Assembly (NCBI GenBank): GCA_027062035.1
Contig: JAMOUL010000091.1
Coordinates: 1 to 11,959, forward strand
DNA length: 11,959 nucleotides
Reading direction: 5' to 3'
Source of the DNA: Candidatus Aminicenantota bacterium
Lineage (GTDB): Bacteria > Acidobacteriota > Aminicenantia > S016-38
Part shown: positions 1 to 5,046 of the stretch, piece after piece
Layout of the letters: each line of letters starts with the position of its first letter
How positions within the stretch are numbered: position 1 is the stretch's first letter
The notes under the pieces: generated by a model
What the model was told of the DNA's origin: nothing
The model's database searches: none
The model's input: the letters and a program-made list of their open reading frames with translations, nothing else
Program-made: the position numbers and the translations under genes

Positions 1-81
1 AGCGTAATAACAGTTCCGGAAAAACTATGGGAGAAAAACTCTGTAATTTTTCATCTCAAAACAGCCAGGTTTGTTTCCTTT

Positions 82-112
82 ATAAAAAGGCAGAAAATCA
101 GATTAATCTGCC
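82..112 (-). terminator. Intrinsic terminator after the 262-1044 membrane protein gene
   Basis: Read on the minus strand, GGCAGA (112-107) pairs with TCTGCC (94-89) across a 12-nt loop and is followed directly by TTTTTAT (88-82). A GC-rich stem followed by a U tract is the standard rho-independent form. It would end transcripts of the minus-strand membrane gene about 150 nt after its stop codon. The stem is only 6 bp and the loop is large, so efficiency may be moderate. Confidence 0.6.
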
Positions 113-153
113 AGCCTAAAATGATACGCGCCCACACACCACTGGTCCTTCAT

Positions 154-176
154 GGGTGCAGGGTACAATGCAGCCC
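154..176 (-). other. Hairpin in the 3' trailer of the membrane protein gene
   Basis: GGG plus TGCA at 154-160 pairs with TGCA (169-172) and CCC (174-176), leaving one bulged base at 173 and an 8-nt loop. The palindromic TGCA blocks make a seven-pair GC-rich stem. It lies between the stop codon at 262 and the terminator at 82-112, so a minus-strand transcript would carry it. No known riboswitch or RNA family was recognised. Confidence 0.35.
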
Positions 177-261
177 TATTGTCTTCCATCCTTCAGGTTT
201 CGTCACCCCTGCAGGTCACCTGCTGCTAAACTGCGGTTCCAGGATGTGGAAAATTACTGTC

Positions 262-1044
262 TCACCCCTTGGGAGAATCCGTATACTTGAGCTCAGACCC
301 AAGCAGGCTATGGGGAATAAGAAAGACTACCAGCATAATAACCCATGCGATGAGCACATCCCTTTTTCTCACACTGCCCTTAAGGGCCTTAACATAGGGA
401 ACAATCCAGAAAATAAGTGCGAGAAGAGCTTTGTTGTCTGTTAAATCTATCCCGAAGGGGAAACCGCTCCAGAAAACACCAAAGGCATATTTCTGCACCA
501 GGGGACCGAGGATAAAGGCTCCGGCAAGGAACAGGTAAAAGGTCCATAGCACATAGGGCTTTAAGTTGTTACCAAATAAGGCCTCCAGTCCTGCCCTCGT
601 CGCAAAGGCCATCGCAAGGAAAATAATGATGATATGGGTAAGAAGTATCCCGAGGGGAACCCTTCCTTTAAACCTTATTGTAACTGGCTCCTTTTTCAGG
701 GCTACCTTTTTTCCATCAATTCTTAAAAATACTATATAGTCCAGCTTTCCAGCAGGAGGTTGAGAGGGAAGACATCCCCTGATATAATCCCCTTCTCTTT
801 CCATGGGAATCTTCGTCCACGGATCATTGGTCTTATGCCGTTTGTACTCTATCCACCCATCATAGGAGGATTTAAGCCTGATACATGCATCCTCTCCAGT
901 GTTGTGACTGCGCAGTAGCTTATACCTCACACCATAGGCTTCCCCCTTTACCGGGTAGGTGGGCCCTGTCACACGCTGGTAAATAGCGAGAAAAACAGTT
1001 ATAATAATCGCTACGATCCAGAGTAATGTCCTTCTCATAGGCAT
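262..1044 (-). CDS. Uncharacterised five-helix membrane protein with an extracytoplasmic domain
   Basis: The 260-residue protein has hydrophobic helices at about 6-23, 130-148, 163-181, 204-221 and 229-247. Between helices 1 and 2 lies a roughly 100-residue, beta-rich soluble segment (33-127) with Cys54 and Cys91, which could form a disulfide if it faces the periplasm. The loop before helix 4 carries the striking motif FWSGFPFGIDLTDNK (191-205). I have the impression of a similar motif in uncharacterised proteins of several diderm phyla, but I cannot name the family or give a function. The start could be ATG 1044 or the in-frame ATG at 1038. Neither has a Shine-Dalgarno sequence. The gene diverges from rpsT and ends in a terminator, so it is probably monocistronic. 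Confidence 0.8.
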   Translation of the reverse strand: MPMRRTLLWIVAIIITVFLAIYQRVTGPTYPVKGEAYGVRYKLLRSHNTGEDACIRLKSSYDGWIEYKRHKTNDPWTKIPMEREGDYIRGCLPSQPPAGKLDYIVFLRIDGKKVALKKEPVTIRFKGRVPLGILLTHIIIIFLAMAFATRAGLEALFGNNLKPYVLWTFYLFLAGAFILGPLVQKYAFGVFWSGFPFGIDLTDNKALLALIFWIVPYVKALKGSVRKRDVLIAWVIMLVVFLIPHSLLGSELKYTDSPKG

Positions 1045-1047
1045 ATA

Positions 1048-1075
1048 TTGACAAATATTTCTATTTTTGTAAAAT
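1048..1075 (+). promoter_or_regulatory. Sigma70-type promoter of rpsT
   Basis: A perfect TTGACA (1048-1053) is followed after 16 bp by TAAAAT (1070-1075), one mismatch from consensus. Transcription should begin near 1082, leaving a leader of only about 14 nt that just contains the GGAGGT ribosome site (1085-1090). This is the strongest-looking promoter in the window, as fits a ribosomal protein gene. There is no room for a long regulatory leader. Confidence 0.65.
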
Positions 1076-1102
1076 ATAGACTTCGGAGGTAAAGAATGCC
1101 AA
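1073..1102 (-). promoter_or_regulatory. Possible promoter of the divergent membrane protein gene
   Basis: On the minus strand TTGGCA (1102-1097) is separated by 18 bp from TATATT (1078-1073). This predicts a start near 1066 and a leader of about 22 nt without a Shine-Dalgarno sequence. The -35 box lies over the rpsT start codon and the -10 box overlaps the rpsT -10 region, so the two promoters would compete for polymerase. The call rests on hexamer similarity only. Confidence 0.35.
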
Positions 1103-1377
1103 ACACCAAGTCAGCGAAAAAACAGTTGAGAGTTAACCTGAGAAGAAGAGCTATCAACAGGGCGGTAAGGTCCAGGACAAGGACCTTTATCAAAAAGCTT
1201 AGAAAAGCTATTGAGGCCGGGGATGTTGAAACTGCTAAATCCCTTTATAAAGAAACCATGATGGAGATAGATAAGGCAGTAAAAAAGGGAGTGTTTCACG
1301 AAAACAAGGGGAGCCGTTATAAATCCCGCCTTACAAAGAAGTTAAATGAGCTTCTCAGGGCCCAGCAGCAGGCCTGA
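1096..1377 (+). CDS. rpsT: Small ribosomal subunit protein S20
   Basis: This 93-residue, strongly basic, all-helical protein matches bacterial S20, which binds 16S rRNA in the 30S body and is needed early in assembly. The N-terminus MPNTKSAKKQLR is characteristic (family pattern MAN-x-KSAKKR), followed by the RNA-binding stretch of Arg residues around 11-32 and the conserved KKGVFHENKGSRYKSRLTKK near 63-82. Its length is close to the usual 85-90 residues. The ATG is fixed by a GGAGGT ribosome site six bases upstream, and a strong promoter lies directly before it. The last 32 bases are shared in another frame with the downstream methyltransferase gene. Confidence 0.97.
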   Translation: MPNTKSAKKQLRVNLRRRAINRAVRSRTRTFIKKLRKAIEAGDVETAKSLYKETMMEIDKAVKKGVFHENKGSRYKSRLTKKLNELLRAQQQA

Positions 1378-1993
1378 CGTCTTTTCTCAGAACGTAGAAA
1401 GATACGAAGCCTGGTACGAAAAACACAGACTTCTATATCTGTCTGAATTAAAACTGATATCCAGTATTGGAAATTTCGAAGGAAATTCCCTGGAAATAGG
1501 GGTGGGAACAGGTCGTTTTGCTTCACCTTTAAAAATAGAGTTCGGGCTTGACCCTTCCGTTTCCATGCTTAAAAGGGCAATGCAGCGGGGGATAAAACCG
1601 GTTGCAGGAATAGGGGAAAGCCTGCCATTTAAGAACTCCTCCCTCTCATCGATCTTAATTGCCATAACTATTTGCTTTGTTAGAGACCCTGAACGGGTCA
1701 TAAGGGAAAGCTTCCGGGTTTTGAAGCCGGGAGGAACCATTGTTATAGCATTTATAGAAAGGACTTCACCCTGGGGTAAATTTTATTCCAGAAAGGATTC
1801 TCCCTTTTACAGGATAGCCAGTTTCTTTTCCCTGGAGGAAATTATGTCCCTTGTAAATTCTGCTGGCTTCGTTCCAAAGAAAATAGGGCAGACCCTTTTT
1901 ATCAAGCCAGGGGAAGAAGAAAGGGAAGAAACCCCGGAGGAAGGCTCGGGAAGGGGAAGTTTTATAGCCCTTTTAGCAGAAAAACCTGTATAG
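1346..1993 (+). CDS. Class I SAM-dependent methyltransferase (UbiE/Methyltransf_11-like)
   Basis: The 215-residue protein has the Rossmann-fold methyltransferase order. Motif I is LEIGVGTGRF (49-58), which binds S-adenosylmethionine. GLDPSVSML (67-75) carries the acidic residue (Asp69) that normally contacts the ribose, then come ESLPFKNSSL (91-100) and the post-motif III turn RVLKPGG (124-130). The N-terminal pattern with YEAWYEKHR around 20-28 is typical of the COG2226 group. The substrate cannot be told from sequence. The ATG at 1346 lies inside rpsT, giving a 32-nt out-of-frame overlap. It precedes the conserved N-terminal helix by about 11 residues and has only a weak purine stretch (GAAG) upstream, so coupling to rpsT translation is likely. 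Its 3' end overlaps that of convergent pgpA by 21 bp. Confidence 0.87.
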   Translation: MSFSGPSSRPDVFSQNVERYEAWYEKHRLLYLSELKLISSIGNFEGNSLEIGVGTGRFASPLKIEFGLDPSVSMLKRAMQRGIKPVAGIGESLPFKNSSLSSILIAITICFVRDPERVIRESFRVLKPGGTIVIAFIERTSPWGKFYSRKDSPFYRIASFFSLEEIMSLVNSAGFVPKKIGQTLFIKPGEEEREETPEEGSGRGSFIALLAEKPV

Positions 1994-2419
1994 GGAAACC
2001 AGTCCAAGGGCATAAAGCCCGGCCACGATATCGTCCAGCATTATACCCAACCCACCTCCTGCTTTCTCAGCACTTCTAACTGGAAAGGGCTTTACTGCAT
2101 CGAACAAACGAAAAAGAACAAAGGCCGCCAAAACCTGAGTGGTTCCTGACGAAAAAAGAAGGGCCAGGAGCTGTCCTGCCACTTCATCTATAACCACACT
2201 CCTCGGGTCCTTTTTACCATGATAGGCCTCAGCATAAGAAGAGGCAGGAATCCCGGTTAGAAAAATTATGGCTATTGCGCCAAGAAGGACCCATGGACTA
2301 ACTCCCTGAAGGAAATAAAAATAAACCAGTACAACAATAAAACTGGCAAAGGTCCCGGGGAAAAGCGGAAAGAATCCTGTAAAAAAGAAATGGGCCCATA
2401 TAAGAGCTATCTTTTTCAT
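1973..2419 (-). CDS. pgpA: Phosphatidylglycerophosphatase A
   Basis: PgpA removes phosphate from phosphatidylglycerophosphate to give phosphatidylglycerol at the inner membrane. The 148-residue protein shows the family landmarks in order: FPLFPGTFAS (17-26), DPRSVVIDEVAGQ (71-83) with Asp78 and Glu79, FDAVKPFP (106-113), and GGGLGIMLDDIVAGLYA (121-137) with the Asp129-Asp130 pair. These acidic residues are expected to hold the metal. Several hydrophobic helices span the rest. It is near the short end of the usual length but appears complete. The ATG overlaps the rimO stop as ATGA, and a GGAGGG ribosome site lies about ten bases upstream, so it is the last gene of the asnS-rimO-pgpA operon. 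Its 3' end overlaps the convergent methyltransferase gene. Confidence 0.93.
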   Translation of the reverse strand: MKKIALIWAHFFFTGFFPLFPGTFASFIVVLVYFYFLQGVSPWVLLGAIAIIFLTGIPASSYAEAYHGKKDPRSVVIDEVAGQLLALLFSSGTTQVLAAFVLFRLFDAVKPFPVRSAEKAGGGLGIMLDDIVAGLYALGLVSLYRFFC

Positions 2420-3690
2420 TTTGGCTCACCCTCCAGATCGTATGTATGTGCATGTGTGATTTTTATCTTCACAAAACCCTCTGCCATCACTTCTCCCAGA
2501 ATATAAATACCCCCATCCACCTCCGGGGCAAAATGATGTGAGCGTCCGAAATATACCCCTTCCGGAGTTTTCCCCTCTACAAGCACATATAGTTCCCTGC
2601 CCACCATTTTTTCGTTTTTCTCCCTGCTGATCTCTGCCTGTAGCTCTGCCACAACCGTAGCTCTCCTCTCCTTTTCCCTTTGATCTACAGTATCCCCAAG
2701 GGGATATGCGGTTGTTCCCTCTTCTCTGGAATAGGAGAAAACGCCCAGACGATCAAATCTGGCCCTTTCAATCCATCTCAGCAACCCGTCGAACTCCCTG
2801 GGTCCTTCCCCTGGAAATCCCACGATAACGGAAGTTCTTATAACTGCATCCCTGACGGTGTCCCTTATTCTGTTTATAAGCTCCAGATATTTCTCTCCAT
2901 CCCAGGGTCTTCCCATGGCCCTAAGGATTTTTTTATCGGAATGCTGGAGTGGGATATCAAAATAGGGGAGAAGTCTTTCTTCGGAGAAGAGGGGTAAAAT
3001 CTCATGGAGATTCTCAGAGGGATAGAGATAAAGAAGCCTTATCCATGCCCTATCTGTTCCGGAAAGAAGTGCCTCTATAAGAGGTCCTATTTCCCTTTTC
3101 CCCCTGTCTCCACCAAAGTATGTGGTATCCTGAGAGATTATGTTTATTTCCAGTCTGCCCTGATCCTCCAGTGCCCTGGCTTCCTGAACTATGTCTTCTA
3201 TTTCCCTTGACCTGTAAGGACCCCTGATGGAAGGAATGGCGCAAAAGGTACAGCCCCGGGAACATCCTTCAGATATTTTTAAATAGGCCCAGGAAGGCGG
3301 AGTGGAAACAAGTCTGGGGGTTTTTGCATCCTGAAGATATAGGCCTTTGTACGGGATCACCTTTCCTTTTATGGCCTCCTCAATTTCCCATATCTCCTCG
3401 GTGGATACCCAGGAAAAAAGACCTGGAAATCTCTTTTTAAGTTCACTTCGGTATCTGTTTACATAACACCCGGCCAGCACTATTTTTTTCCCCAGGGCGG
3501 TAATTTCTCTGACTGTCTCTTCTGTTTCCCTTCTTGCACCCTCAATAAAAGAACAGGTGTTTATGACAACTATGTCCGCTTTTTCAACCTCAGGGGTAAT
3601 CTCATGTCCCTTAGCCTTGAGGATACCCATCATTGTTTCAGTATCCACAAGGGCCTTGGCGCAACCCAAACTAATAAAAGCTACTCTCAA
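2416..3690 (-). CDS. rimO: Ribosomal protein S12 (Asp) methylthiotransferase RimO
   Basis: RimO is a radical-SAM enzyme that adds a methylthio group to the conserved aspartate of ribosomal protein S12. The 424-residue chain begins with the UPF0004 domain, whose cysteines C10 (in SLGCAKALVDTE), C46 (NTCSF) and C75 (AGC) bind the auxiliary 4Fe-4S cluster. The radical-SAM signature CSRGCTFC at 143-150 (C143, C147, C150) follows, then IPSIRGPYRSR, and a C-terminal TRAM domain (about 357-424) ending in the RimO-like YDLEGE. The SLGC-x-K-x-LVDTE opening favours RimO over MiaB. The start is TTG at 3690, which overlaps the asnS TGA stop as TTGA and has no clear Shine-Dalgarno sequence. Translational coupling is therefore likely. 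It also overlaps pgpA by 4 nt. Confidence 0.95.
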   Translation of the reverse strand: MRVAFISLGCAKALVDTETMMGILKAKGHEITPEVEKADIVVINTCSFIEGARRETEETVREITALGKKIVLAGCYVNRYRSELKKRFPGLFSWVSTEEIWEIEEAIKGKVIPYKGLYLQDAKTPRLVSTPPSWAYLKISEGCSRGCTFCAIPSIRGPYRSREIEDIVQEARALEDQGRLEINIISQDTTYFGGDRGKREIGPLIEALLSGTDRAWIRLLYLYPSENLHEILPLFSEERLLPYFDIPLQHSDKKILRAMGRPWDGEKYLELINRIRDTVRDAVIRTSVIVGFPGEGPREFDGLLRWIERARFDRLGVFSYSREEGTTAYPLGDTVDQREKERRATVVAELQAEISREKNEKMVGRELYVLVEGKTPEGVYFGRSHHFAPEVDGGIYILGEVMAEGFVKIKITHAHTYDLEGEPK

Positions 3691-4982
3691 GGGTATATCT
3701 TGTACAGAAGTCTGGGAAAGGGAATAGTTTCCCTTACGTGTTTTACACCTGCAATCCAGGCAACCGTTCTTTCCACTCCAAGACCAAACCCGGAATGGGG
3801 TACGGAACCGTATTTTCTCAAATCAAGGTACCATTTGAACGCCTCTTCCGGGAGGTTATTTTCCCTTATCCGCTTCAGGAGAAGATCATAATCGCTTATT
3901 CTCTCCGAGCCTCCAATAATTTCTCCATATCCTTCAGGGGCAAGCATATCAAAGGAAAGGGATAGCTCAGGCCGTTCAGGATCCGGCTCCATATAAAAGG
4001 CTTTCTGGGCTGCAGGAAACCGATGGAGGATAAGGGGTTTTTCAAACTTCCTGGAAAGCACGGTTTCCTCGTCCCCTCCGATTTCATCTCCCCATTTTAT
4101 GTCAAAACCCTCCTTCCTTAGAATTTCAATTGCCTCATCATAACTTATTTTTTCAAAGGGCCTTTTTACTTTCTCAAGGGCAGAGATGTCCCTTTCCAGC
4201 TTTTCCAGTTGCGGCCTTTTCCTGTCTATAACCCTTTGCACAACAAATTCCACAAGCTCCTCGGCAAGGGCAATATCATCATCGAGTTTAAAGTATGCCA
4301 CCTCGGGTTCCACCATCCAGAACTCCATAAGGTGTCTTCGGGTTTTGGATTTCTCCGCCCTGAAGGTGGGACCAAAACAGTAAACCTTTCCATGGGCCAT
4401 GGCAGCAGCTTCCATATACAGCTGTCCGCTCTGACTCAGATATGCCTTTTCATCAAAATAATCTGTTTCAAAGAGGGTTGTGGTACCCTCACATGCTGCA
4501 GGAGTGAGTATGGGAGCATCTATAAGGGTAAATTTCTTTTCTACATCAAAGAAATCTCTTATGGCCCTTATTATTTCATGGCGAATCTTCATAATTGCCA
4601 CCTGTTTGGAGGAACGTAACCACAAATGTCTGTGGGCCATCAAAAATCCTACGCCGTGTTCCTTTGGTGTTATGGGATAATCCCTGGCAATCTGAACAGG
4701 AATAATCTCTGAAAGTTCTAATTCATATCCTCCGGGAGCCCTCTTTTCCTCTTTAATCCTCCCCCTTATGATGACAGAACTTTCAAGGGTAAGTGAGTCA
4801 AAGGCTTTAAAAATTGGATTATCCTTTTCCTTGCTATAAGCAGTTGCCTGGAGAAGCCCGGTGCCATCTCTTACAATAAGAAACCGAACTCTTCCACTTG
4901 ATCTCTTACTATAAACCCATCCCCTTACCTCAATATCCTCTCCAACATGTTCACCAACATCTTCTATATAAACCCATTTCAT
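3687..4982 (-). CDS. asnS: Asparaginyl-tRNA synthetase
   Basis: This class II synthetase charges tRNA-Asn in the cytoplasm. In 431 residues it has an N-terminal OB-fold anticodon-binding domain (about 15-98) and a class II catalytic core. Visible landmarks are HRHLWLRSSKQ (117-127), motif 2 FRAEKSKTRRHLMEFWMVEPE (from 207, Arg208), and motif 3 GLGVERTVAW (400-409, Arg405), followed by HVRETIPFPRLLYKIYP at the C-terminus. EFWMVEPE and the IPFPR ending point to AsnRS rather than AspRS. The length matches the compact bacterial AsnRS. It heads the asnS-rimO-pgpA operon. No Shine-Dalgarno sequence precedes the ATG, and a -10 element lies seven bases upstream, so a leaderless mRNA is possible. Whether the amidotransferase route to Asn-tRNA also exists cannot be seen here. 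Confidence 0.95.
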   Translation of the reverse strand: MKWVYIEDVGEHVGEDIEVRGWVYSKRSSGRVRFLIVRDGTGLLQATAYSKEKDNPIFKAFDSLTLESSVIIRGRIKEEKRAPGGYELELSEIIPVQIARDYPITPKEHGVGFLMAHRHLWLRSSKQVAIMKIRHEIIRAIRDFFDVEKKFTLIDAPILTPAACEGTTTLFETDYFDEKAYLSQSGQLYMEAAAMAHGKVYCFGPTFRAEKSKTRRHLMEFWMVEPEVAYFKLDDDIALAEELVEFVVQRVIDRKRPQLEKLERDISALEKVKRPFEKISYDEAIEILRKEGFDIKWGDEIGGDEETVLSRKFEKPLILHRFPAAQKAFYMEPDPERPELSLSFDMLAPEGYGEIIGGSERISDYDLLLKRIRENNLPEEAFKWYLDLRKYGSVPHSGFGLGVERTVAWIAGVKHVRETIPFPRLLYKIYP

Positions 4983-4989
4983 AATAAGG

Positions 4990-5018
4990 ATTTTATCAGA
5001 AGGCTCAAGGCTTGAAAA
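4990..5018 (-). promoter_or_regulatory. Promoter of the asnS-rimO-pgpA operon, possibly leaderless
   Basis: On the minus strand TTTTCA (5018-5013) lies 17 bp before TAAAAT (4995-4990). The -10 box is preceded by TG plus one base (4998-4996), which makes an extended -10 element. The predicted transcription start falls at about 4983, next to the asnS ATG at 4982. This -35 box shares five bases with the -35 box of the opposing lptFG promoter. Confidence 0.5.
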
Positions 5019-5040
5019 ACAAAGTCCAGGGATTTATTCT
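5012..5040 (+). promoter_or_regulatory. Candidate promoter of the lptFG fusion gene
   Basis: TTGAAA (5012-5017) and TATTCT (5035-5040) are separated by 17 bp. The predicted start lies at or just before the GTG at 5047, so the transcript would be leaderless. The only purine run upstream, AGGGA at 5028-5032, is 14 bases from the start codon, too far for a normal ribosome site. The -10 hexamer is weak, so the call is moderate. Confidence 0.4.
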
Positions 5041-5046
5041 ATATGA

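Larger units (their letters stand above)
1..261. other. Left-edge region without a convincing gene; minus-strand 3' trailer
   Basis: No ORF here has a ribosome site or recognisable protein family. The first plus frame happens to be open from base 1 to 444, but its downstream part is antisense to the 262-1044 gene and its translation resembles nothing I know. On the minus strand the stretch follows the stop codon of that gene. It contains a GC-rich hairpin at 154-176, a short perfect hairpin (arms GCAGG and CCTGC on the minus strand, about 211-223) and a terminator at 82-112. A 28-codon minus-strand ORF (189 down to 103) starts with an ATG that has no properly spaced Shine-Dalgarno sequence. 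I read the region as a structured 3' UTR or possible small RNA and cannot assign it to a known RNA family. Confidence 0.4.

Noticed and set aside
103..189. 28-codon minus-strand ORF in the same frame as the upstream membrane protein
   Set aside because: It follows three in-frame stops, lacks a properly spaced Shine-Dalgarno sequence, and lies in a stretch better explained as structured RNA.
113..270. Possible riboswitch, group II intron piece, SRP RNA or tmRNA on the minus strand
   Set aside because: I compared the stretch with the conserved cores I know for these classes and none fits. It also follows a gene rather than preceding one, which argues against a riboswitch.
1..444. Plus-strand frame open from the left edge to 444, with ATG at 121
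   Set aside because: No ribosome site before the ATG, no recognisable family, and the part from 262 on is antisense to a convincing membrane protein gene.
2004..2024. Small GGGC/GCCC hairpin downstream of the methyltransferase gene as a terminator
   Set aside because: The stem is only 4 bp, lies inside pgpA coding sequence and has no T tract on either strand.
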